Of a DNA stretch of 64,000 nucleotides, positions 17,075 through 24,278 are shown one piece after another. This DNA comes from CAMCXE01 sp036520615 (lineage in GTDB: Bacteria > Pseudomonadota > Gammaproteobacteria > Pseudomonadales > Cellvibrionaceae): positions 62,001 to 126,000 of the forward strand of contig DATDJI010000083.1 in assembly GCA_036520615.1 (NCBI GenBank), in the 5' to 3' direction. The notes beneath the pieces are model-generated. The model was not told where the DNA came from. It did no database searches and saw only the letters and a list, made by a program, of their open reading frames with translations. Each line of letters opens with the position of its first letter. The stretch's first letter is position 1. The position numbers were made by a program, and so were the translations under genes.

Positions 17075-17147
17075 TAAAACCCCATTTACTTAGAGCACAG
17101 CGTTACACTCGTGTAACAGATGTGTGCAAAGGTAGGTGGGGTTTTTT
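17075..17147. terminator. Terminator hairpin between the xylanase and cupin genes
   Basis: AAAACCCCA at the left pairs with TGGGGTTTT at the right around a roughly 50-base loop that itself holds GTTACAC/GTGTAAC. T residues flank both sides, so it can serve both convergent genes. Confidence 0.7.
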
Positions 17148-17182
17148 AATTTTACGAATTCTGTTTAGGTTAACGCCTATCA

Positions 17183-17647
17183 TTATTTTTCTGGTTTTAA
17201 TGTAGGCGCTTGTGCGGTTGTATCGACTGGCTCTTTTTCAGTAATTTTGCTATCGGTTGTGCCTGCATAAAACACCAATATTTTTACCGGTGTAGTGCCG
17301 ATTGTGCGCCCGTTATGCAGAGTGTTTACTACTTCCGCCAAGGCCTCGCCTTTTTTAATTATTTTGCGCGCCCCGTTTTTTAACGTAACTTCCAATTCGC
17401 CCTCCAAAAGCATGCCAAATGAAGGTACAGCGTGTAAATGCCAACCGGTTTCACCACCCGGTGCAATCTCAACAATCATCCCGGTAATTTGCGCTGTGCC
17501 CTTTGGGTACTCAAGGGCTTTGCCATCCCAGCTGGTTTGGGTTTTTAACAAGGGCGTGACCTTCACGCCCGTGCTTGCTTCAATGCTAAAGCAGGGTGCA
17601 GAGGAGTAAGCCAGTAAACAGGCAACAACAATTGAAGTTATACGCAT
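17183..17647 (-). CDS. Secreted cupin-domain protein
   Basis: 154 residues from the ATG at 17647, chosen because MRITSIVVACLLAYSSAPCFS is a plausible signal peptide; an alternative start at 17689 adds a second hydrophobic stretch. Neither has a good ribosome site. The core is a single cupin barrel: PGGETGWHLHAVPSFGMLLEGELEV has the H-x-H and Glu of cupin motif 1, and HNGRTIGTTPVKILVFY ends motif 2. The domain probably binds a metal. Single-domain periplasmic cupins have varied or unknown roles, so I give no reaction. The C-terminal tail is Thr/Glu/Pro-rich. It is divergent from the sigma-28-driven gene at 17753. Confidence 0.8.
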   Translation of the reverse strand: MRITSIVVACLLAYSSAPCFSIEASTGVKVTPLLKTQTSWDGKALEYPKGTAQITGMIVEIAPGGETGWHLHAVPSFGMLLEGELEVTLKNGARKIIKKGEALAEVVNTLHNGRTIGTTPVKILVFYAGTTDSKITEKEPVDTTAQAPTLKPEK

Positions 17648-17693
17648 AAAGGAGCCTAGAAGTAAAAAAATGAGCAATCGACTAATCATCGAT

Positions 17694-17720
17694 TAAAGAG
17701 CGGCGAATTTTAGCCGATAA
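17694..17720 (+). promoter_or_regulatory. Sigma-28 (FliA) promoter
   Basis: TAAA at 17694-17697 and GCCGATAA at 17713-17720 are separated by exactly 15 bases, a full match to the flagellar sigma-28 consensus. The first downstream gene starts at 17753, about 26 bases after the predicted start site. Confidence 0.85.
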
Positions 17721-17752
17721 CCCTGTGTCGCGCGGCAGGATTATGCCAGGTT

Positions 17753-18004
17753 ATGTTTCCTATTCTCCCCATTAAGCTTCCTATTATTCCGCCCCGAGCG
17801 GCAACTGATGTCACGCCTGTGGAAAAGATTCACGAGCGCTCAGTGCACCGGGTACCTGCTTCCCCCGGTGATGAAAGTGAACGCCGAGACCGCGACGAGC
17901 GGCGCCAGCAAAGTAGGCCGCGCCTTAAGGGTTATGATCTGCGCTCGGGCCGAGACCGTCGTAAAACCTCCCGTTCTGCACCTATTATCGATTTGGATGT
18001 TTAA
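17753..18004 (+). CDS. Small arginine-rich protein of unknown function, flagellar regulon
   Basis: 83 residues. The first third is hydrophobic and proline-rich (MFPILPIKLPIIPPRAA). The rest is highly charged with clustered Arg/Asp/Glu (ESERRDRDERRQQSRPR) and ends GYDLRSGRDRRKTSRSAPIID. Small proteins with a GRDRR-type tail occur near flagellar genes of related bacteria as far as I recall, but I know of no function. A perfect sigma-28 promoter ends 32 bases upstream and FliS starts 81 bases downstream, so it is probably co-expressed with late flagellar genes. The start is uncertain: the ribosome site is poor and a ten-codon frame (17743-17775) overlaps it. Confidence 0.6.
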   Translation: MFPILPIKLPIIPPRAATDVTPVEKIHERSVHRVPASPGDESERRDRDERRQQSRPRLKGYDLRSGRDRRKTSRSAPIIDLDV

Positions 18005-18085
18005 TTGGCATCGTTTTAGCAGTTGCTATGGAGACACTAACAATTTCGGCAAGCACTTGCCGGACGTATTTTGAGGATGGTTACC

Positions 18086-18484
18086 ATGGCAATTCCCTAC
18101 ACTAAAGCTGCGCAATTAATGAATGAGCAAATTGAAACAATTACTTCGCACCAAATCATTTCTCTTTTAATGGAAGGTGCCCTTGAGCGTATTGACCAGA
18201 GTATTTTGGCGTTACATGCTCAACAGCTTGAAGAGCATTACACATTAAAGGATAAGTTAATCGCTATTATTAATGGCTTGCGCAATTGTTTGGATTTTGA
18301 ACGCGGCGGTGATATAGCGCTCAATTTAAACGAATTGTATATGTATATGGCCGAGCGGTTAGAAGATACCGCAGGTGATGCCCATTTATTAGCACTTAGT
18401 GAAGTGCGCCAATTAATGCTAGAAGTTAAAGCCGGTTGGGATAATATGCCTAAAGATGTAGTAGGGCAGGCGGTTGCGGCTTAA
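18086..18484 (+). CDS. fliS: Flagellin export chaperone FliS-like
   Basis: 132 residues from the ATG at 18086, which has GAGG nine bases upstream; TTG or ATG codons slightly upstream in frame are less likely. The pattern is FliS: YTKAAQLMNEQIETITSHQIISLLMEGALERI, then IINGLRNCLDFERGGDIALNLNELYMYMAERL and a final EVRQLMLEVKAGWDNM. FliS binds the C terminus of flagellin in the cytoplasm, preventing polymerisation until export. It lies away from any fliC/fliD genes, but the sigma-28 promoter at 17694 ties it to the late flagellar class. A strong terminator follows. Confidence 0.85.
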   Translation: MAIPYTKAAQLMNEQIETITSHQIISLLMEGALERIDQSILALHAQQLEEHYTLKDKLIAIINGLRNCLDFERGGDIALNLNELYMYMAERLEDTAGDAHLLALSEVRQLMLEVKAGWDNMPKDVVGQAVAA

Positions 18485-18542
18485 CAGGTAAAAAGGAGTT
18501 GTGTAATTATTGCGTCTGCTGAGTTGTACAGCATCTGATTTA

Positions 18543-18580
18543 ACAAAAAACCGCCAATGAAAAATCGGCGGTTTTTTGTT
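18543..18580 (+). terminator. Rho-independent terminator after fliS
   Basis: ACAAAAAACCGCC pairs with GGCGGTTTTTTGT around an 11-base loop. A-run and T-run on both sides make it usable in both directions, serving also the convergent operon ending at 18671. Confidence 0.9.
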
Positions 18581-18670
18581 GCAGAGATACAGAAAATATA
18601 TTTCACAGGTCTATTTCGTTAAATTCCTTATTAATATATTCCTGATTCTTGTGATAGCTTTGTTGAAAGA

Positions 18671-19324
18671 TTAACGTGCTTTGCGAGGCTTTATTATGCC
18701 GAATAAAACTAGCCCCGATAAAAATAACGCAAGTGTCGGCGGCAGCGGTACAGAGGAGATTTGAATGGTGTCGTAAAAGGCTCCAGAGGCTAGGAGCACA
18801 TTACGCACTCCGTTGACCGGCGCCGTCAAGGTCACAACGGCACCGGGAACGCTTTGATCAAATGCTAACTGACCGAGAATATTTTTATTGCTATCTAAAA
18901 AATACAAAGACGATGGAGTTAGATCACCGTAGCTGCTGTTATCTAAAACTACGGAAAATTCTGTTAAATTAATTGCCGCATCAAAATGCATTAATACTGG
19001 TTGCCATAATGCGTTTAATGCGTTGCTGCCGGAATCCGAAGCCCCGTAATTAAAGCTTAAAGGGTTATCAACCGTTACGGGCGTAGATACATCATTGAAT
19101 GTGTCAATTTGCCACTTTTGAGTATTAGGGATTTCATCGCCAAAAGTATCTAGATCGTTTACATAGTGCGCTTGATAAAATGTAACCCCGCTAGGTGCTG
19201 CAGAGTTAGCTGTTGAGCCTGCCACGACTGAGTCGAAATTAATTTCAACGGAGGCGGCAAAGCTCTGGTTTGCCGCAAGTGTGCACAGAGCAATAAAACT
19301 GATAGGCAATAATAATTTTTTCAT
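18671..19324 (-). CDS. Secreted protein with PEP-CTERM-like (VPLPPT) anchor
   Basis: 217 residues with a signal peptide (LLPISFIALCTLAANQSFA). The C terminus reads SSVPLPPTLALFLSGLVLFG followed by IIKPRKAR: a proline signature, a membrane stretch and a basic tail, a common variant of the PEP-CTERM sorting signal. The body is beta-rich (SVEINFDSVVAGSTANSAAP, then LTEFSVVLDNSSYGDL), reminiscent of extracellular sandwich folds. No catalytic residues are evident. It begins 27 bases after the alkaline phosphatase stop and is the last gene of that operon, suggesting a co-secreted surface partner. Confidence 0.8.
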   Translation of the reverse strand: MKKLLLPISFIALCTLAANQSFAASVEINFDSVVAGSTANSAAPSGVTFYQAHYVNDLDTFGDEIPNTQKWQIDTFNDVSTPVTVDNPLSFNYGASDSGSNALNALWQPVLMHFDAAINLTEFSVVLDNSSYGDLTPSSLYFLDSNKNILGQLAFDQSVPGAVVTLTAPVNGVRNVLLASGAFYDTIQISSVPLPPTLALFLSGLVLFGIIKPRKAR

Positions 19325-19351
19325 AAAATAGTCTCCTCAACGGGCGCGAAT

Positions 19352-21316
19352 TTATTTCGCGCCGCCTACAGCTGCTTGCATAATGGAGAAAAACACCTCG
19401 GTATTATCCATAACGCCACCAAATAAGGCCGCACCGCGCCCATAGGCGGAGAGCGGAATATCGCCACCGGTATGTGCAGCAACGGCGGAACTGAGCGGTA
19501 TTTGCCCGGTAATTAAAAACCCTGTGGAAGCATCGCGTACTTGTGGGTCAGTCGGATAGGTATTTAAGGGCGCAGCATTATTAAATGGTTGTTGCGAATC
19601 GCGTAGCGGTTGCGCATTGGTACGCCAGTCTTCATAGCGATCGACGTTGGAGGCATAGCCAATTAACATTTTATAGTCGGGATCGGTTGAAACCGGATAA
19701 CCGTCGGTGGCTTTAATGTATTTAGGAAAGCCTGCCGCATCATAGGTGCCCACAACTGCATCGCGTTTTGCTGCGGATGTATTCGCGCCCGCCGCTAAAT
19801 CGGTATCCGTTTTTGTGGAGGCGCCAATAATTGCGACACCCGCACACTCGTGATCGGCGGTAATTAAGACTAATGTGTCTGGGTGTGTCGCGGCGTAATC
19901 TTTGGCTTTTTTAATGGCGTGATCAAATTCAATTGTATCCATAATAAAGCGCTCGCTATCCATGTTATGCGCTTGTTTATCAATGGAGGCACCTTCAACC
20001 ATTAATACAAATCCGTTCGGACTATTTGCATCCAACACATCCAGAGCTTTTTGCGTCATTTCATCAAGCATCGGCTGATTAGGAAAACCAAAATCATTTA
20101 CTACTGCTGCATTGCCGCGGCGGCCAACAATTTTATCCAGCGCCACATTCATATTCGAATAAGCAAATAAACCGAGTAATTTAGTGGGCGTGCCAACGGC
20201 ATTTAATGTGGATGCATCTGAGGCGTAGGCCCAACCGCTGCTTTGAAATTCACTGAGTAAATTTCGCGATACGTCTATTGCACCGGGTGCCACGCCCCAG
20301 CCACTGACAACATCCGAGGGTAATAAATAATCGTTACTTGCTGCACGTGCTGATCCGGGAGTGGTACTGGGTAAAAACCATTTGCGTCCTCCACCGAGTA
20401 AAACAGTTAAACCGGTTTTATTCGCGTCGTCATAAAATTGGTCGACAATGCCAGTGCCTGCACCGCGGTTTGCCGTGTGCACTGCGTTCGCCGCTGGCGT
20501 TGCATCAAATACGTCAGCTGTGGTTACTATGCCGAGTTTTTTCCCTTGCGTGCGGGCTAAAAACTCCGATAGATATTCAACACGCGGGTTATCAAATGCG
20601 TCTTTGGTATCGTCGGGCCATACGCCTTCTTGATTATTTTGCGCTTTATTTCCCGTTACATAATTGGACATGCCGGGTGCTGAGTCAGTAATAATAGAAT
20701 TTAATGACGCAGTCATAATCATTGCAGTGTTTGGAAATGTATCCATTGTTAAACGCTCTTTGGCTTTTCCCTGCGCATAACCATTTAACATAATTCGCGC
20801 GGCGGTGCGGTGGCTTGCACCCATACCATCGCCGAGCATAATAATGATATTTTTCGCTTTGCGGCCTGTGTTTGCAGTAATTCCCACTACTTCAAAATTG
20901 CCGTTGGCAGAAGCCTGCTGATTATCACTTTGCGTAACTTTTACTGTGAGTGTATGCATGCCCACAGATGTATTGGAATAAGCGCGCAGGCTTGCCACTT
21001 TTGTATCGGCAGGCAGGCCTGCCACTAAAGCCGTGCCTGTGATATATGAAACACTGCCCACGACGGGAATACCATCAATTAAAAATTGCACGGACGAAAT
21101 AGTTTTACCTGCATCCGGGCTCACCGTCGCTTGTAAATCAAAACGCTGACCGGGAATAAAACGCGCAATAACTGGGCCTGCTTCTGCGCCTTGAGTTGCG
21201 AATAATTGGCTTGGCGGTGTTAGCCGCGAAATAACTGGCGCAGCTTGCACATGGGCTGCAAATCCTGCACTTAAAGCAAGACTTAGTAACGATAACCTAT
21301 GTAAATACTTTTTCAT
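19352..21316 (-). CDS. Secreted alkaline phosphatase with N-terminal Ig-like domain
   Basis: 654 residues. A signal peptide (LSLLSLALSAGFAAHVQA) precedes an immunoglobulin-like domain (about 35-145; TISSVQFLIDGIPVVGSVSY, GMHTLTVKVTQSD). The PhoA-type domain starts with KNIIIMLGDGMGASHRTAAR. It has the nucleophile Ser212 in ITDSAPGMSNYVTG, and metal ligands appear in MVEGASIDKQAHNMD, FDHAIKKA and ITADHECAG. A further ligand-bearing segment (AAHTGGDIPLSAYGRG) is near the end. The enzyme would hydrolyse phosphomonoesters outside the cytoplasm to supply phosphate. It is the middle gene of a three-gene operon between a small secreted protein and a PEP-CTERM-like protein. I found no convincing Pho box upstream. 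Confidence 0.95.
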   Translation of the reverse strand: MKKYLHRLSLLSLALSAGFAAHVQAAPVISRLTPPSQLFATQGAEAGPVIARFIPGQRFDLQATVSPDAGKTISSVQFLIDGIPVVGSVSYITGTALVAGLPADTKVASLRAYSNTSVGMHTLTVKVTQSDNQQASANGNFEVVGITANTGRKAKNIIIMLGDGMGASHRTAARIMLNGYAQGKAKERLTMDTFPNTAMIMTASLNSIITDSAPGMSNYVTGNKAQNNQEGVWPDDTKDAFDNPRVEYLSEFLARTQGKKLGIVTTADVFDATPAANAVHTANRGAGTGIVDQFYDDANKTGLTVLLGGGRKWFLPSTTPGSARAASNDYLLPSDVVSGWGVAPGAIDVSRNLLSEFQSSGWAYASDASTLNAVGTPTKLLGLFAYSNMNVALDKIVGRRGNAAVVNDFGFPNQPMLDEMTQKALDVLDANSPNGFVLMVEGASIDKQAHNMDSERFIMDTIEFDHAIKKAKDYAATHPDTLVLITADHECAGVAIIGASTKTDTDLAAGANTSAAKRDAVVGTYDAAGFPKYIKATDGYPVSTDPDYKMLIGYASNVDRYEDWRTNAQPLRDSQQPFNNAAPLNTYPTDPQVRDASTGFLITGQIPLSSAVAAHTGGDIPLSAYGRGAALFGGVMDNTEVFFSIMQAAVGGAK

Positions 21317-21372
21317 AAAATTTCCCAGAGTTTAACTATTTAATTCATGTGTGTAGAAAACGCTAATTGCGA

Positions 21373-21951
21373 CTAGCGCGAAGCGGTGCGGCTAACGTTT
21401 TTGGTGGCGGGTAAAATCAAATTTGGATTGGGTATATCGGCTTTATCCATAATCAAGCGCGCGTAGGAAATGCGGCCGTTTTTATCTTCCTGATTTCCCA
21501 ATTGCAATGTGCCGGTGAAAACCCATGGGCCTGGACGGTAGCTGAGAATTTTGTCTTTATCCTCAGCAGGCATATAGACGGCGAGTGTCGCTGCAGGAAG
21601 GTCATCGGCCATGCCATCCGCTTTTTCAGCAACATTTGCCGGGCGTGAGGTAATTAAAAAAATACCCGCGGTGGGGTCGTCTTCGTGTGCCATGAAGCCG
21701 GTAATGCGTACGCGTTTGTTATTGAGCGAAAGAAGTTTTGGCGTGGGTTCTAAACCGCCTGCACCTGCAGGCATTTTAAAAAATTTGTTGAATGACAATT
21801 CATTTGTATCTGCAGATATTTTTGGCTGTGTGTGTATCTGTTTGGCGCTATTTGATTTTTTTATTTGCACTTGCTCAGTCGCCTGAGCAGTAACTACGCT
21901 AAGCGCTAAAGCGCTACAACATAAACCACGTAAAAAATTTTTTCTATTCAT
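21373..21951 (-). CDS. Small secreted protein of unknown function, first gene of the phosphatase operon
   Basis: 192 residues from the ATG at 21951; an in-frame GTG at 21960 is an alternative. The N terminus (RKNFLRGLCCSALALSVVTAQA) looks like a signal peptide, with an RK and hydrophobic core but no twin-arginine. The mature part includes FFKMPAGAGGLEPTPKLLSL, KRVRITGFMAHEDDPTAGIF, EKADGMADDLPAATLAVYMP and PGPWVFTGTLQLGNQEDKNG. This looks like a small beta-barrel resembling uncharacterised proteins found beside phosphatases, but I cannot name a function. It sits 56 bases upstream of the alkaline phosphatase and is presumably co-transcribed. Confidence 0.75.
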   Translation of the reverse strand: MNRKNFLRGLCCSALALSVVTAQATEQVQIKKSNSAKQIHTQPKISADTNELSFNKFFKMPAGAGGLEPTPKLLSLNNKRVRITGFMAHEDDPTAGIFLITSRPANVAEKADGMADDLPAATLAVYMPAEDKDKILSYRPGPWVFTGTLQLGNQEDKNGRISYARLIMDKADIPNPNLILPATKNVSRTASR

Positions 21952-22290
21952 ATTACGCACTCATATATTTTTTAATAGGCGATTAAGCAAACGCTGAAAA
22001 ATTATAAGCTGGCATCGTGCAAGTCACTTTTGCAGGCAAAACTATTTCTGCATTAAATGCATTGCTGCAGCTATTTTCCGATCTGTTAATAGCATCTGCG
22101 CGAAGTGTCGCGCTCTTATATGAATATGCGATGGTAAAATGATGAATTTTTTATGACGGATATTTTCATGTTTAAAACATCACTTTTGGTGAGGATTTGC
22201 CACTATTGACTGGCGGTAAATTGCGTTTAATTGCCTAAAGCTTTTGCCGCGCTGGCCGTTAACTAGATATCACCAGCTTAGGAGCGTGTT
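21952..22290. other. Intergenic region, 339 bases, divergent promoters expected
   Basis: Between the phosphatase operon and the 95-residue gene. A poor Pho-box-like pair of heptamers (CCGTCAT and AATTCAT, minus strand, near 22150-22170) is too degenerate to call. No other structure was found. Confidence 0.55.
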
Positions 22291-22578
22291 ATGAAACTTG
22301 TATCGGCATCACTAGTAAATGTAAAACGCGCACGGCGGGAAATGGAGAAGTCCTTTGAGGCTGGCGATTGGGACGGTGTAAAGCGTTGGGATGCGTTGGT
22401 GGGTAAGGGGCTTGATACTGCCTTTGATGACCCTAACCGCGATAACGCAGGCTTGGTAGACGAGCTTGAGAAAGTGCTTGGCTTGTATGCACAAATTGTT
22501 ATTGGGTTGCCGGAGCAGACAGCGGAGAAGTGGCTAAATGCTCCTGTTTCAGCGGATATCAAACGCGAATTTAAATAG
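22291..22578 (+). CDS. Small alpha-helical protein, possibly FliT-like
   Basis: 95 residues with a good ribosome site (TAGGAG about eight bases upstream). The protein is charged and helical: RREMEKSFEAGDWDGVKRWD, then GLVDELEKVLGLYAQIVIGL. The early GDWD followed by a long amphipathic helix and a second helix recalls FliT-type flagellar chaperones, which share the 'xGDWdxlxxle' pattern. FliS and other flagellar genes are nearby, but no sigma-28 promoter precedes this gene. I regard the FliT suggestion as weak; it may be an unrelated small helical protein. It appears monocistronic. Confidence 0.65.
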   Translation: MKLVSASLVNVKRARREMEKSFEAGDWDGVKRWDALVGKGLDTAFDDPNRDNAGLVDELEKVLGLYAQIVIGLPEQTAEKWLNAPVSADIKREFK

Positions 22579-22778
22579 TTAAAAATCTAGCGGTCGCCGT
22601 ATCGTATTATCGATTGCGGCGGCGCTTTAAATCACGCCACACAGAGCGGTGCCATTTATCCTTTTGAGCAGCCCTAAAATCCCCTCATCAGCAGTTTATA
22701 TCGCTGCACATCAAATCAAATTTCCATCCGAAGTTTGCAAAGCTATTTTTAGAGTAAAAGCAGGTGTGACTTAACGGG

Positions 22779-23579
22779 TCAGCGCTGGATAAATCCCGCT
22801 ATAATCGGCTGCCACGCAATAACAACAGGATAGGTGGCAAGCCAGATCCAAAAAAAACGATTTAAGCCAAAAAACCAGGCGTTTGCCAGATGAAATATCC
22901 CCATAAATAAAAGCGCCGCGTACAGACTTGTGGCGTGATAAAGGCTCAACGGAAATAAAAATTCCACTAAAATAATTGCCCAGCTCATCACCAAAAGCAG
23001 CCGTGGATGCCGAGCCCAGCTTCGAGTCGCTTCGCTCACGGGGTAATGAGTAAATGCAAATACTTCCTGGAGTGCAGAGCCTTTGCGCCACTCTGGATTA
23101 ATTAGCTTCACCCAGCCGGATTGCCAATAGGATAGACATACCTGAATACACAGATAACCACTGGCACCTAAACACCAAATCGGGTTTGAAGTGGATTCCG
23201 CCACCGCCATGCTCAGGCTCACTTGTAACGTCATCAGATCACTACCGCCACAATAGGGGCCGCCAAAACGCTTAAGACTCAAAATGCCTAAGCCTAAGAT
23301 TGCCCAACAACCCAGCGGGCGCAGCAGATGGCCAGTCGTATTAAGAAATTCCAGCCCTATCGGTGTAAACCTTAATAATTGTGCCCAGCTGTCGGTGTTT
23401 GGTGACGGCGCGCTTAGGTAATCGGCTAAAATCCCCACTAATAAAACCGCTGCCGCTAGAGCTCTAAGGCTAAATAATCGGCGCTCGCCTAATGAAGCGT
23501 GCCGATGTTCACAGGCTTGAGCGAGAACCGCTGCTGCAAGACCCAATTGAGTGAGTACTAGAGCAAGCGCTAGCGGCAT
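22779..23579 (-). CDS. HTTM-type multi-pass membrane protein
   Basis: 266 residues with about six membrane segments. The motif YLCIQVCLSYWQSGWVKLIN, then PEWRKGSALQEVF, and later PRLLLVMSWAIILVEFLFPL, matches the HTTM (horizontally transferred transmembrane) family related to vitamin K-dependent gamma-carboxylases. The bacterial members are mostly uncharacterised. The start at 23579 overlaps the upstream gene by ten bases, indicating coupling. A DCC-family thioredoxin-like protein, often linked to HTTM genes in other genomes, is encoded at 44951 but not adjacent. I infer a membrane-bound redox or modification role without evidence for the substrate. Confidence 0.75.
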   Translation of the reverse strand: MPLALALVLTQLGLAAAVLAQACEHRHASLGERRLFSLRALAAAVLLVGILADYLSAPSPNTDSWAQLLRFTPIGLEFLNTTGHLLRPLGCWAILGLGILSLKRFGGPYCGGSDLMTLQVSLSMAVAESTSNPIWCLGASGYLCIQVCLSYWQSGWVKLINPEWRKGSALQEVFAFTHYPVSEATRSWARHPRLLLVMSWAIILVEFLFPLSLYHATSLYAALLFMGIFHLANAWFFGLNRFFWIWLATYPVVIAWQPIIAGFIQR

Positions 23580-24019
23580 AGCTTAGAATCCGCACGCCAC
23601 AGTAGCCTGAGTGTTGCCACCGAGCGTATGTCACTGGTGTAGATGATACTGGCCGTGATTTTGCCTTGGGTTTGCCAGTTGAGCTCTTCTACTCGCCAAC
23701 ACAGGCTGGAGCCTTCATTTGGCGCTTGCAGCTGGCCCAACGCAATCGCCTGGGCAATGGCCAGAAAGATAATCTCCACTGTGTCGGAACCTTGCTCATC
23801 AAACAAACGCGCAGCGCAGCTTTGGACAAACAGGATTTGGTTACCGCATGGGTTATAAAACAGCTGGCCCAGGCGCTTAAGCATGTTGAGTTTGACAGGC
23901 TTTGCGCAGAATTCCTCCCAAGCGCCTGCATCAATTTGCACCATTAAACGTGGGCTTGGCCCAATAGAGTTAAAAAATCGCCAGGAGGGAAAGAATATGG
24001 GCAAAATCAAACGCAGCAT
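23570..24019 (-). CDS. Partner protein of the HTTM membrane protein, unknown function
   Basis: 149 residues from the ATG at 24019; a TTG at 24067 would add 16 residues. It begins LRLILPIFFPSWRFFNSIGP and then SPR, a combination seen in proteins encoded beside HTTM proteins. Later come AWEEFCAKPVKLNMLKRLGQ, NPCGNQILFVQSCAARLFDE and a soluble C-terminal half with Trp and Arg. One N-terminal hydrophobic stretch could sit in the membrane. It overlaps the HTTM gene by ten bases. The two are likely a functional pair, with this one as the soluble or peripheral subunit. Confidence 0.65.
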   Translation of the reverse strand: MLRLILPIFFPSWRFFNSIGPSPRLMVQIDAGAWEEFCAKPVKLNMLKRLGQLFYNPCGNQILFVQSCAARLFDEQGSDTVEIIFLAIAQAIALGQLQAPNEGSSLCWRVEELNWQTQGKITASIIYTSDIRSVATLRLLWRADSKLCR

Positions 24020-24278
24020 AGATGCGCTCAGCAGTGGTTTTACCCCAGTATAGGCAGCATTAACCAATAGACATGGCCAAAGTTATAACGAGCATTTTTG
24101 CATTTTCCCAACAAGCAGTTCAGCGAGTCTTCTATTAAATTTGAGGTAGAGTTTCGCGAATTCAGTCTTATCAGTGCATCGTGAAGCGGTTTTATTAATG
24201 CATCGATTTGTTGTCGTTGAGTGATTTGGTTGGATAGCAGATTCACTGTATAAAATTTTAAATTACACGAGGTAATTC

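Noticed and set aside
22150..22170. Pho box for the alkaline phosphatase operon
   Set aside because: Only one heptamer resembles CTGTCAT and its partner matches four of seven bases.
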